64,000 bases of DNA from a bacterium. GTDB lineage: Bacteria; Verrucomicrobiota; Verrucomicrobiia; Limisphaerales; RI-55. Both the position numbers and the translations under genes were made by a program. A model generated the notes under the pieces. It saw nothing but the letters and a program-made list of their open reading frames with translations, was not told the origin of the DNA and made no database searches. Where the stretch lies: NCBI GenBank assembly GCA_016124235.1, contig WGOC01000002.1:248001-312000 (forward strand), read 5' to 3'. Positions 1 to 9,352 of the stretch are shown here, in pieces. Numbering within the stretch: the stretch's first letter is position 1; the number at the start of each line of letters is the position of its first letter.

Positions 1-3000
1 AATCGGTCGCCGGGCTTTGTCCGACATCGCAACCCGGATTGTCCAATGAGACGATGACGCGCTCGAAGTTCTCGGCAATGGAGTCTTCGATCGCGGAGAT
101 CTCCACGGTGGTGGTCGCTTGTCCGGCCGGGATGACGATCGATCCGCTGAGCGCGGCGTAATCAATTCCGTTTTGCGCCTCGCCACCCAGCGAATAATGC
201 ACAGGCAACTCTGTTGCGATCGAACCGGTCCGTCGGAATTCCACGCGGGCGACGTTGGTCGAACCTTCGCGCGTAATCAAATTGAGCGATCGCACCGAAA
301 CCACCGGCAGACGGGCATCGCCCGGCACCAGATAATCGATGATGAACTCCGGAGCCGTGGCCGGTTCGCCAATCTTGTAGCAACCACTACCCGCCGGTGC
401 CGTCAGCGGATCGCACCCGGGATTCACGATCGTCAAATCCACTTCTTCCGTCGGTTCCACGACAAAATCGGGCAGCGCAATCACCGGTAACTTCACTTCG
501 GCCGCACCCGCTGGAATGACGACGCTGCGCGGCAACGCGGGATAATCGACGCCCTCGGTGGCTGTTCCGGAGATTTCGAAATAAACCGTCAGCGGCACAT
601 CGGCAACCCCCTGCCGGCTGATGATAAAATATCCGGGATCGCCATAGCCTTCAGCCGATCCGCTCGGCACGTTCCAGACGTGAACTACCGGATGAAGGCC
701 GGGATCATCCACTTCAACCACGATTCCGTCAGTCTCGGTGGAAAGTCCGGAATCATCCCACGCCCTCGCCGTGAGCACATGATCTCCGGGATGCGCAAAG
801 AATAGATTCGCGGCAAAATTACCCTGGCTTTCGTTGAATGTCGCCACTTCGGCCACTTCGCCGTCGATGAGAAACTCGACGTGGTCGATCAGGCCATCTG
901 GATCAAACGCATGCGCCGATATTTTGATCGTTGATGGCCCGCTCAGGAAAATCGAGTTGTCGAGATTCTCGATGACGACGCGCGGGGGCAATGCCGCGTT
1001 TACCGTGGGGAATTCAGCGTCCGGATCGGTCACTGACGCAAACGCCGGCAGTCGTCGCGGCGCTTCCGCGGGATCATTCGTGCCGTCGCCCAACTGGCCT
1101 TTCGAGTTGTCGCCCCAGCCGTACACGTTTCCATCGTCGCCGATTGCCAGGAAATAATCCTGGCCTGCCGCAACCGACAGCCATTTCGTGACACCGTCAG
1201 GAAACGGTACCAACGCTCCACCTTCGCCAACGAGTCCATTCGCCGCGGAGTAAAGTTCGATCAGCGAACCATCCGTGGCTAGCGCAAGGATGGCGCGCTC
1301 GTTTCCGAACAAACGCGTCACCGAGCGACCACCCGTCAACGTCGGCAAGGCCGTTGATGTGTACGAGCGCAGGCGAAGTCCAAATTCGGGATCAAATGCA
1401 TAAGCTCCACCCTCGACCTGGTAGAGTCGTTCCAATTCATCCAATGCAATGATCGCTTCTCCCGAAGACGCCGCGTCACGCCAGTAACCGGCATCCGCAG
1501 CCCGGGGATAGACTTCGGGACGATTTCCCGCCCAGTCGCTCGGTTGATGAAAATATCCATCCTCTGAGAGCATAAGATTCTGCGACGTCTTGAGCAGTGC
1601 AGGCAAACCGTCATCACCCACGCGGTACATTCGGTAGCCGAGCGGGAGGTCGAGCTGTTGATTCAAGAGCTGGCCGTTCGCCGATCGACTGTACAAGTGC
1701 CCACCGTTGACCATAAATGGCTCCGCCTCCGGCGAATCGGGCACAATCGCGGTGGGTTCGGCGACGTTGGCTGCACCGTAGGTGACGGCCAGTTGCCTAC
1801 CCCACGCGTAGAAATCACGCTGACTTGAGAGCGCGAAAACCTGGTTTGCTCCCAAGACGAGTGATTGCCATTGGCCGCCGAGGAATGGCGCTTGCACGTG
1901 GCGCGGCCAGGGCACCTGAATCGCCAGTTCCGCCGGTAGTGTGCCAAGCCCGATACTGTTGTTTGTATTTTCGCCCCAGGCATAAAGTTGACCCGATGCG
2001 GTGCGCAAATACGACACCTCCGCGAACGGACTCGCGTACACCTGGGCGATCGGACCGCCGTTGTCGGCCGGGCGATCATCATCCAGAATCTTCACGCGAA
2101 ACTCCGAACCGGTATCGGTCGCGTAGCAGCCGGCCAGTTGGTCGCACGGCGACTGCCTGGCCGAAATGATGATGTCCTCATCGATTTCCGGTTGGTTATC
2201 GTCGCGGATCACAACTGGAAACTGCACGTAACTCGCTCCCGCCGGAATGGTCACCCGATTGGGCACCAAGTCATAATCGGTGCCGTTGATGGCCGTCCCG
2301 CGAATATTCAAATCCACTTCCAGCGGACTTGTCAGATCGCCGTCCCGCACCAATCGCGCCGCGAACGTTTGCCCACTTGCTTCATTGGCGGTCGCATTCG
2401 AGGCCAGCACTCGAAGATTGGGCAGGCCAAGGCGATTCCACACACGAATACTCACCGGCCACGAATCCCGGTACCGATTGAACAAGGCTCCATCACGTAC
2501 GCGTGCTCTAATCGGATGAAGTCCTTCGACTAGTCCCGCCACCCGACAATGAAAGAGCCAGCGGTCCGCCAGATCCTCAACGTCGCCTTGCTGGTAGGGG
2601 ATGACTCGCCCGTCGTCATACAACTCGAGCACGGGTTGATCAGTCAGAGATTTCAGCACACTGATTGTCAAAGGGATGACGTCATCTTCAAACGCGTAGA
2701 TTGTGGCACCACCATTTAGGATCATGACCGAAGAGGACGAGAAGGCCGGTGTCGTGTCGTCAATCTCGAGATTCAAATACTCGACGGGAGGAAGATAATT
2801 CCGCAGGTCAGCCCAGTAGCTTGATGGCGCAATGCGAACGGACTGGGCAACGTCGGTCACGTCATCCTGAAGCGCTTCGATTTGGAACGTGGCCGCCGTC
2901 TGCCCTTTCACGAAATCGAGTTCCCATTCGTTTGAGTTGTCGGGAACCGGAGTCGCGCCGATGATTCTGAAATCCTTGCCCTCCAATTCACCGGGGAACA

Positions 3001-4690
3001 CTTGAAACCGATAGCTGAAGTTTTCGTAATTCGGATACGGCATTTCCGTCCGCGTGACCGTGACCAGCGCAAAGGAATCGGCCGGATTCCCCGTCGGTTC
3101 GCTGATGTGGTTGGTGGTGATCGCCCAGGTTACCGAGCGGTAAGTCTCAAAGTTGACGGTCGGCGATTCAGTGACTTGGCCGTACGAATCGATGATTTTC
3201 ACGGAGACATGCTGGATTCCCGGTGCCTTCGGAACCCAGGTCTCGCTTGCGCTGCTGCCGTGCAAATCAACCGGTCCGGCAAGGGTCTGGCCATTCACGA
3301 CAAACTCCGTGTAAATAATCGATCCTTGGAGCGGGAATACCTCCGCGGACAAGTTGACTGGTTCACCCATTCGCAATTGTGAATTGGGGACCGGCGTGAG
3401 CATGCGCGCCGCCGGCAGACGCCAGCTGACTGGCTCGTCCACCAGGTCCGGTATTTTCATCGGCGTAACAGGCAGGTATTGGCTGCCGGTGGGAATAGCC
3501 ATCCGCATGAACCGGCCCCAATGCAAAAGGTTGCCGTCGCTTGTCTGCGCCAAAATGTAATCAAATCCACAGCGAATATCATCGATCGGACCAACAGCCA
3601 TCAGCGACGGATCAACGGGCTGTGCCGGGGAGGAAAACTGAACGTACGTTTCGGAACCAGATAGCGAAGACGGATTAATCAAAGCCCGCGGCCCGATCCC
3701 AAAGAAATAGAGTTTATGATCCCGCCCCAACAAACTGACCATGGCCTGCGATACGTCGCCATTAATCCAGTCCGATACGCCGTCCGGTGGAGGAATGGGC
3801 ACCGGCACCCGCGCGTCCGTGGCGGGATCGGCAAGTATACTCCCTGGAACTCGGCGCCCCCAGTAATACAGGACTCCGTTATCTCCCATCGCGATTCCCG
3901 CAGCAGCCGTTGCCTTCACCCATTCCCACCGATTCACTCCCGAAGGACGCTGAACGATGGACCAATGGCTGTTGGAGATGGGCGTTCCCGTGACGCCGTC
4001 GCTGTTCCATCCACTCCCGTAAATGTCCCCATCGGCCGTGCGGACCAGGATGCCCGATCCCACCCAAAAAGCCTCCACGATGTTACTGTCCGCGGACGGA
4101 CCGGAGAGCGGCACCAGCGTCTGGATTGGTGTCGCTGCATTTCGGAGGGTAAACGCGTGACCATCCTCATCGATCAAAAGAATGCCGGGGTCGCCAACGC
4201 AGACGGATCGCCACGGCACGCTGTAACCAGAATGGCTGATTTCGATCAGGAGTGAGGGGGCGGTTGCAGAAACCTGGTTGAAATAAGCATGGCCGGCCTG
4301 ATCGAGAAACACCTCGTCCGCCCAATTACCAGAGGCCGATTTCCATGGTGCGCCTGACGGTGACGGTGGAATGACTTGAACCGAATCGAGGTACGACACC
4401 CACTGTTCTGACCTGGAGCCGGCGTCGCTCCCATAACGCGGCTCGCCCCACCGAAACAGATTTCCATCCTCATTCAGCAGATACAGATTATGCGCCGAAT
4501 GACTATTCAGGAACTGCACTGACGTGGTGGCTGCTCCCACTTGAAACGCTCCGAAAATCATCGCGCAGCCCAGCAGCAAAGACACCGTCATCGCCCGTGG
4601 CTTCCCGCGAGTGGCGGGTCGCTTTTCATGTCCGGTTCGATTTCGTGTTAAACACGAATCCTCGATTCTGTCCCCAACTTGTTTCCTCAT
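1..4690 (-). CDS. Giant exported RCC1-like/Calx-beta repeat protein (C-terminus outside window)
   Basis: The reading frame from ATG at 4690 stays open to the left edge, giving about 1563 codons, so the C-terminus is missing. An AAGGA ribosome site lies about 10 nt before the ATG. The N-terminus has roughly 33 polar residues and then a hydrophobic stretch (around 34-54) ending in an Ala-rich cleavage-like site, so it is probably exported. Residues about 60-420 and 830-1150 carry RCC1-like units (short blocks of the type LYAWGENTNN and VYGWGDNSKGQLGDG). Calx-beta-like segments (pattern GTATEGVDY...VVIPAG...V) lie around 690-820 and from about 1270 on. RCC1 repeats form beta-propellers and Calx-beta repeats are common in adhesins and matrix proteins. 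A surface or matrix role is inferred; no enzyme motif was seen. Confidence 0.85.
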   Translation of the reverse strand, partial: MRKQVGDRIEDSCLTRNRTGHEKRPATRGKPRAMTVSLLLGCAMIFGAFQVGAATTSVQFLNSHSAHNLYLLNEDGNLFRWGEPRYGSDAGSRSEQWVSYLDSVQVIPPSPSGAPWKSASGNWADEVFLDQAGHAYFNQVSATAPSLLIEISHSGYSVPWRSVCVGDPGILLIDEDGHAFTLRNAATPIQTLVPLSGPSADSNIVEAFWVGSGILVRTADGDIYGSGWNSDGVTGTPISNSHWSIVQRPSGVNRWEWVKATAAAGIAMGDNGVLYYWGRRVPGSILADPATDARVPVPIPPPDGVSDWINGDVSQAMVSLLGRDHKLYFFGIGPRALINPSSLSGSETYVQFSSPAQPVDPSLMAVGPIDDIRCGFDYILAQTSDGNLLHWGRFMRMAIPTGSQYLPVTPMKIPDLVDEPVSWRLPAARMLTPVPNSQLRMGEPVNLSAEVFPLQGSIIYTEFVVNGQTLAGPVDLHGSSASETWVPKAPGIQHVSVKIIDSYGQVTESPTVNFETYRSVTWAITTNHISEPTGNPADSFALVTVTRTEMPYPNYENFSYRFQVFPGELEGKDFRIIGATPVPDNSNEWELDFVKGQTAATFQIEALQDDVTDVAQSVRIAPSSYWADLRNYLPPVEYLNLEIDDTTPAFSSSSVMILNGGATIYAFEDDVIPLTISVLKSLTDQPVLELYDDGRVIPYQQGDVEDLADRWLFHCRVAGLVEGLHPIRARVRDGALFNRYRDSWPVSIRVWNRLGLPNLRVLASNATANEASGQTFAARLVRDGDLTSPLEVDLNIRGTAINGTDYDLVPNRVTIPAGASYVQFPVVIRDDNQPEIDEDIIISARQSPCDQLAGCYATDTGSEFRVKILDDDRPADNGGPIAQVYASPFAEVSYLRTASGQLYAWGENTNNSIGLGTLPAELAIQVPWPRHVQAPFLGGQWQSLVLGANQVFALSSQRDFYAWGRQLAVTYGAANVAEPTAIVPDSPEAEPFMVNGGHLYSRSANGQLLNQQLDLPLGYRMYRVGDDGLPALLKTSQNLMLSEDGYFHQPSDWAGNRPEVYPRAADAGYWRDAASSGEAIIALDELERLYQVEGGAYAFDPEFGLRLRSYTSTALPTLTGGRSVTRLFGNERAILALATDGSLIELYSAANGLVGEGGALVPFPDGVTKWLSVAAGQDYFLAIGDDGNVYGWGDNSKGQLGDGTNDPAEAPRRLPAFASVTDPDAEFPTVNAALPPRVVIENLDNSIFLSGPSTIKISAHAFDPDGLIDHVEFLIDGEVAEVATFNESQGNFAANLFFAHPGDHVLTARAWDDSGLSTETDGIVVEVDDPGLHPVVHVWNVPSGSAEGYGDPGYFIISRQGVADVPLTVYFEISGTATEGVDYPALPRSVVIPAGAAEVKLPVIALPDFVVEPTEEVDLTIVNPGCDPLTAPAGSGCYKIGEPATAPEFIIDYLVPGDARLPVVSVRSLNLITREGSTNVARVEFRRTGSIATELPVHYSLGGEAQNGIDYAALSGSIVIPAGQATTTVEISAIEDSIAENFERVIVSLDNPGCDVGQSPATD

Positions 4691-5336
4691 AGATTCACTT
4701 TCCTTAGCAAGGGTTAAAGCCGCCTACCCGACGGCACCATTCATTAGCCCCGTTCGAACGACAAATCCGGAACGCACAGGAGAAAAGGCACAAACCTCCG
4801 GTTGGGAAACGCTGGTTTTTTCATAACACCTTCCGATGTGTAATGCAACTCACTCCGCCGAAATTAACCTGGAAAAATGAGAAAGGCGGAGCGCGGAGGC
4901 AGCCCCGAAACGTCATTGCCCCCGCGCCCATGGGCCAAGCCCATCCCTCCCCCACGGTATCTCGTTGGTGCAACCAAACACCGAACGAGCAAAAACTCTT
5001 CAACCAACACCCCAGGCGGCGTGACTGTTTGGTTGGAACGTCGGAATGAAATTCGTTGGCACAATACGTACCACCGCAACAATCTAACAGAATCCCACTC
5101 TTGCTCCGCATAACGAATCCAATTCATCAAAGCGTATTCGTGCATTTCACCCATCACGCGTGAAACTCACGCACAACCAAGGCTCACAAAGGTTTTCAAC
5201 AAGCTCGCCAAAAAAATTGGTTGGAGTCGGCGAGATTAACATGGAAGCGCTCGCGGCGGAAACTGTGCCTTCGCTCGCACAGGGTGTGCGTTTCGATGCG
5301 CAGCCCCGGAACGAGGAAGTCGGGAACGGGCGGGAT
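4691..5336. other. Intergenic region between the giant protein gene and rnpB
   Basis: These 646 nt hold no convincing gene: the short open frames overlap one another on both strands and lack ribosome sites or family motifs. The left end must hold the promoter of the giant exported protein gene. An inverted repeat CTCGCC/GGCGAG (5204-5209 and 5229-5234) encloses an A/T tract downstream of the RNase P RNA. It could help end that transcript but does not have the classic terminator layout. Confidence 0.5.
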
Positions 5337-5730
5337 GGATTTCGGTGAAGCTGTAAGCCGAATTCTGTCTGTCCCGTCGCCGGGAGAGAGAATCATTTAT
5401 CTGAGCGACCGTACCCGAAACCCGCCACACTTTCGCGTGGTCCGGAGCGGGCCGCTCCTGGGTTCCCTATTTGGTCTTGCACCGGATGGGGTTTTCCGTG
5501 CCGCCTCACTTGCGCTTGGCGCGGTGGGCTCTTACTCCACCTTTTCACCCTTACCCCGGTTGCCCGGGGCGGTTTGTTTTCTGTGGCACTGTCCGTCGGG
5601 GGACCTCACGGTCCCGCCTCCCGCGTGTATCCCGATCCGATGACCGGGTTACGCGGCATCCTGCCCTGCGGTGTTCGGACTTTCCTCCCCGGCGCGAACG
5701 CCGGAGCGATTCTCCGCTTCACCGAAATCC
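5337..5730 (-). ncRNA. rnpB: RNase P RNA (bacterial type A)
   Basis: This is the catalytic RNA of RNase P, which removes 5' leaders from tRNA precursors. On the minus strand the 5' half has the conserved GAGGAAAGTCCG block (about 5680-5691) followed by GCAGGGCAGGATGCC. The 3' end has the conserved ACAGAATTCGGCTTA. The ends were set by the P1 helix: 5716-5730 is perfectly complementary over 15 bp to 5337-5351, giving an RNA of about 394 nt. The P4 partner sequences fall in the expected 5' and 3' positions. Short open frames across this region are chance frames in a structured RNA. Confidence 0.97.
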
Positions 5731-5736
5731 GGCGGG

Positions 5737-5765
5737 AAGCTAGTGCCGCCTTGCTGCGTGATCAA
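5737..5765 (-). promoter_or_regulatory. Candidate sigma-70-type promoter of rnpB
   Basis: On the minus strand TTGATC (5760-5765) and TAGCTT (5737-5742) are separated by 17 bp. The first nucleotide of helix P1 (5730) lies 6-7 nt downstream of the -10 box, which fits a start site at the mature 5' end. The -10 is not a strong consensus match. Confidence 0.5.
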
Positions 5766-5873
5766 GCGCGGTGATCACTCATCCAATCCTACAGTGTTGG
5801 CTGTAACGCAGCGTCCGAACCGGTGCCTTCAACACCATGTTGGTAGAACCTACGGAATCATGATCTTCACCAA

Positions 5874-6800
5874 TCAAACGTCGTGCGTCGTCAATTCGTT
5901 GGGCGATGGCTCCCAGACGCCTTGCGCGACGACATCGACGCCCACCGTCAGCGCCTGTCCTTGGCCGCCTATGATCACGCCCTTAATCGGCGCCACGTCG
6001 CTGTAATCGCGTCCCCAACCAATCGTGATATGCCGCAGCGACGGGATGCAGTTGTTCGTGGGGTCCACGTCAATCCAACCGACGCCGGGACAATAAAACG
6101 AAACCCAGGCGTGCGAGGCGTCGACACCGCGCAATTTCGGCTGACCGGGCGGCGGGTCCGATTCCAGATAGCCACTGACATAACGCGCCGGCAGGCCCAG
6201 TGAGCGCAGGCATGCAATTTCAAATTGTGCGAAGTCCTGGCAAACACCGCGCCGCTTTCGATAAAAGTCAGCGATGGGCGTCGCCACGTTGGTGGCTGTT
6301 GGATCGAATGCAAATTCCTTGTTGATCCGTCGAGTCAGATCCAGGACCGCTTCGAGTAACGGCCGCTGTCGGGTGAACGAAACGGACGCGTAATCCGCGT
6401 AGGCATCCTGTAGCGGCGCCAACGGCGAACCATACGTAAACTCATGCGCCTCGAGTCCGGAGCCAGCATGGTCGATCCGGCAGGCGGTGCGCACGGATTC
6501 CCACGGCGACGTCTCGGTCGGTTCAGGAACAAATAGCGGACCAACCGCGACTTTTGACCGCGACTGAATAACCAATCGGGAATGCGCGCCCTCCACCGTG
6601 ACAAACTGTGTCTGATTACCAAAATAGTCAGCGTGCTCACTCACCACCGCGGGTTGCGGCTCAATCACCACTTCATGGGAGAACACGCGTTGATTGGGAA
6701 GTCGCCGCGGTCGCAAGCGAAGCAAATGATGAGAAACCGACACGCTGCCGAAGTAATCGTAACTCGTAAAATGGGAAATCTCGTAAAGGAGCTTGCGCAT
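5874..6800 (-). CDS. Transglutaminase-like (papain-fold) protein
   Basis: A 308-residue protein of the bacterial transglutaminase-like family, with an N-terminal Bact_transglu_N domain (about 1-90) and a transglutaminase core (about 150-255). The triad is visible: Cys187 in GVCQDFA, His230 in SHAW and Asp246 in DVDPTN. The ATG at 6800 was chosen because it lies 2 nt after the stop of the upstream ATP-grasp/alpha-E gene and starts the conserved beta-strand MRKLLYEISH. An earlier start would overlap that gene. Family members act as peptidases or amidotransferases and often sit with circularly permuted ATP-grasp and alpha-E genes in predicted peptide-ligation systems. No signal peptide is seen, so it is probably cytoplasmic. 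It is the last gene of the operon. Confidence 0.9.
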   Translation of the reverse strand: MRKLLYEISHFTSYDYFGSVSVSHHLLRLRPRRLPNQRVFSHEVVIEPQPAVVSEHADYFGNQTQFVTVEGAHSRLVIQSRSKVAVGPLFVPEPTETSPWESVRTACRIDHAGSGLEAHEFTYGSPLAPLQDAYADYASVSFTRQRPLLEAVLDLTRRINKEFAFDPTATNVATPIADFYRKRRGVCQDFAQFEIACLRSLGLPARYVSGYLESDPPPGQPKLRGVDASHAWVSFYCPGVGWIDVDPTNNCIPSLRHITIGWGRDYSDVAPIKGVIIGGQGQALTVGVDVVAQGVWEPSPNELTTHDV

Positions 6801-6802
6801 GA

Positions 6803-9352
6803 TCAGCTGACCCGGGTTAGCGCGTGGCTGAAATAGCTGTGCGTCAGTTCCTCGGAAAAACCGGACAATGCCTCGACACAGTTCTCCAGCAGCCCCATCA
6901 GCGGGCTCATGTTGCCGCTCAACCAACCCTGTCCGGCCGCGGCCGGTTCACGACCTTGAATCCGGTTGAGAATCCGCACCATCGCAAGGTTATCCGCTTC
7001 ACAGCGGAAACTGTTTTCCCCGGGCAACGCCTGCGCATGGAGCGTGAGTTGTTGCAACTGGAACAGGACCGAGCGCGGATTGGATTCATCCCGCAACAGG
7101 AGATCGATCGCTTCCAGGGGCCGCACTTCTGAAAAGTACAAACGACGATAGGTCATCGTCGAATCGGCAATTTCCAGGAGCAGTTCAAATGTCTCGCTCG
7201 AATCACCAGTCAACACGGCGCCCCGCAGGAATTGAGTCATGCAAATGCCGCGTTCGATCCGGCGGCCGATGTCCAGAAAACGCCAACCGTGACCGCGCGT
7301 CATGTTCTCCATTTCCAGGCCACTGAACGCGGCGAGATCGAGCACCAGTCGATGGATCAACGCCAGGGCGGTCGTAAGGGGCAGCTTGCCCGGGCCACCG
7401 CGAACCTCGCGATCCATCCGGACCAGGATGCGCCACGTGTCGCCGGAAAACCGATCACGCACATGTGCCGCCACGCCGTGGATGCGCCCGAGAAGTTCGC
7501 GCACACTGCCAATCGCTTCCTTGTTGAAAATCAGGCGCAGCACATGTTGACGAATCGCCGTATTGGTCACCAAACGATTCGAGAACGGCAGCGCCAGCGC
7601 GTTGAACAGTTCGGGCAGGGCGAGCGGGATCGTCGAGCCGTCGCGTTCGGCATCATCAATCAACCGCTCCACGATTCGCCGGAGCAGGCGCAACGTATTT
7701 TCCAGTCGCTCCGCGTATCGGCCCAGCCAAAATAAATTGTCCGCCGCCCGGCTCGGAACAGTGTTGGAGCCGCGGGTGACGGACTTGACGACACGGCGGG
7801 TTTCCGCCGGTTGGCGCAGATCGCCGTTGTTCGTCCGCACCCAGACATCCTTGCTGCCGCCCCCGCCCTGCATGGTGACCACCGGATCTTCAACCGTCGG
7901 CGCCACCCGCGCCAAACCTCCCGGCATCACGGCGTAGGTATCGCCCGCGCCGGCGACAAATGTTCTCAACACAACCGAACGCGACTCGAATATTCCGTCA
8001 CGGAAGACCGGCGATCGCGACATCACGAGCCGTTCCTGCCCAACATAATTCTGCGGCTCGGCCTTGATGGCGCGGATCAAGTTGGCCTTTTCGCTCTTCG
8101 TCAGGCGACCGCCAAACCACGGCTGTCGACGGCTTTTGCCAAACGCCGGCTTGATGACCAGATAGTCAAAATTATCGAGCACGTATTGGCGCTCGCGGCT
8201 TTGACCGCACCACCAGGTGGCGACCGAGGGAATCAGCAGTTCCTCCTGCAACAAGTGCTGACAAAGCACCGGCAGAAAGGCCAGCAGGATGGGGCTCTCC
8301 AACACACCGCTGCCAAGTGCATTTGAAATGACCACGTTGCCTGCGCGGGCCGCTTCGACCAACCCGGGCACACCCAGAAAAGATTCGCTGCGAAGTTCCA
8401 AGGGATCGCAGTACGAATCGTCCACGCGACGCAGAATGTAATCAACGCGCTGCAAACCTTCGACGGTTTTCAGAAACACGCGACGATCGCGCACGGTCAA
8501 ATCCGCGCCTTCCACCAACGGCAAGCCCAGGTTGCGCGCGAGATACGCATGCTCAAAATAGGTCTCGTTGAGCGGGCCCGGCGTCAGCAAAACGCCTCGG
8601 GGTTCGGAATCATCCACGGCCGCCAACTGCACCAGCATTTTCTGTCGTGTGCGGAAGAATGAGCCCAGACGACAAACCCTGCTTTCGCGCAATTCGTCCG
8701 GCAGAATACGCGAAAGCACCGCCCGGTTTTCAAGCGCATAACCGGCGCCGCTCGGCGCCTGAGTGCGATCGGCCAATGCCCACCATTTACCGTCCGCAGA
8801 ACGTCCGAGATCGCACGCGCTAAAACTAAGGTACGTCCGCTGGGCCGGCAGGAATCCCCGGCAAGCCCGCAAGAATCCCGGGTTGGCATAGATCAAATCC
8901 GGCGGCAGAAAACCATCCCGCAAGAGCCGTTGGCTTCCGCCATAGATATCCTCCAGAATGAGGTTGAGCAGCCGGGTCCGCTGGGCCAGACCGCGTTCCA
9001 GCCAGGACCATTCGTCGGCCGAGATCAGCAACGGCGCGAGGTCAAGCGCCCAAGGTCGCTCCGTGCCGCGGGCATCGCTGTAAACGTTGTAGGTGACGTC
9101 GTGATCGCGAACGATGCGCAAACCGTTTTCCCAACGCGACGCAAGTTCGTGTCGACTCAGGCTTCCCACCGAACGAGCAAAGGACAACCAGTGGTCGCGG
9201 ATCGTCCCCGCTGGCGACAACATTTCGTCAAAAATGCCCGTCGCCGGCGCGTACTGGCGCAGGGGATTTTCCGCCAAGGAGACCGGCTCCTGTTCAGACG
9301 CGGCGATCATGGGTTGGGCACTGCTTTTGGGTCGACGGCGGAGGCTAGTCAC
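6803..9352 (-). CDS. Circularly permuted ATP-grasp fused to alpha-E domain
   Basis: An 849-residue fusion. The N-terminal part (about 30-500) is a circularly permuted type 2 ATP-grasp (DUF404/DUF407) with the terminal block MQGGGGSKDVWV. The C-terminal part (about 525-849) is an alpha-E (DUF403) helical domain starting near ADNLFWLGRYAERLENTLRL. ATP-grasp enzymes of this class are predicted carboxylate-amine ligases, with alpha-E as the obligate partner. The glycine-rich loop of the stand-alone paralogue (ESGGYGMLVG, in the gene at 15338-16873) is replaced here by a basic sequence around KSRRQPWFGG, so nucleotide handling may differ. The start is GTG at 9352, overlapping the upstream TGA as GTGA, which suggests translational coupling. 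An in-frame ATG 16 codons later is an alternative. Confidence 0.9.
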   Translation of the reverse strand: MTSLRRRPKSSAQPMIAASEQEPVSLAENPLRQYAPATGIFDEMLSPAGTIRDHWLSFARSVGSLSRHELASRWENGLRIVRDHDVTYNVYSDARGTERPWALDLAPLLISADEWSWLERGLAQRTRLLNLILEDIYGGSQRLLRDGFLPPDLIYANPGFLRACRGFLPAQRTYLSFSACDLGRSADGKWWALADRTQAPSGAGYALENRAVLSRILPDELRESRVCRLGSFFRTRQKMLVQLAAVDDSEPRGVLLTPGPLNETYFEHAYLARNLGLPLVEGADLTVRDRRVFLKTVEGLQRVDYILRRVDDSYCDPLELRSESFLGVPGLVEAARAGNVVISNALGSGVLESPILLAFLPVLCQHLLQEELLIPSVATWWCGQSRERQYVLDNFDYLVIKPAFGKSRRQPWFGGRLTKSEKANLIRAIKAEPQNYVGQERLVMSRSPVFRDGIFESRSVVLRTFVAGAGDTYAVMPGGLARVAPTVEDPVVTMQGGGGSKDVWVRTNNGDLRQPAETRRVVKSVTRGSNTVPSRAADNLFWLGRYAERLENTLRLLRRIVERLIDDAERDGSTIPLALPELFNALALPFSNRLVTNTAIRQHVLRLIFNKEAIGSVRELLGRIHGVAAHVRDRFSGDTWRILVRMDREVRGGPGKLPLTTALALIHRLVLDLAAFSGLEMENMTRGHGWRFLDIGRRIERGICMTQFLRGAVLTGDSSETFELLLEIADSTMTYRRLYFSEVRPLEAIDLLLRDESNPRSVLFQLQQLTLHAQALPGENSFRCEADNLAMVRILNRIQGREPAAAGQGWLSGNMSPLMGLLENCVEALSGFSEELTHSYFSHALTRVS

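Noticed and set aside
5221..5643. Plus-strand frame of 140 codons
   Set aside because: Lies inside the RNase P RNA.
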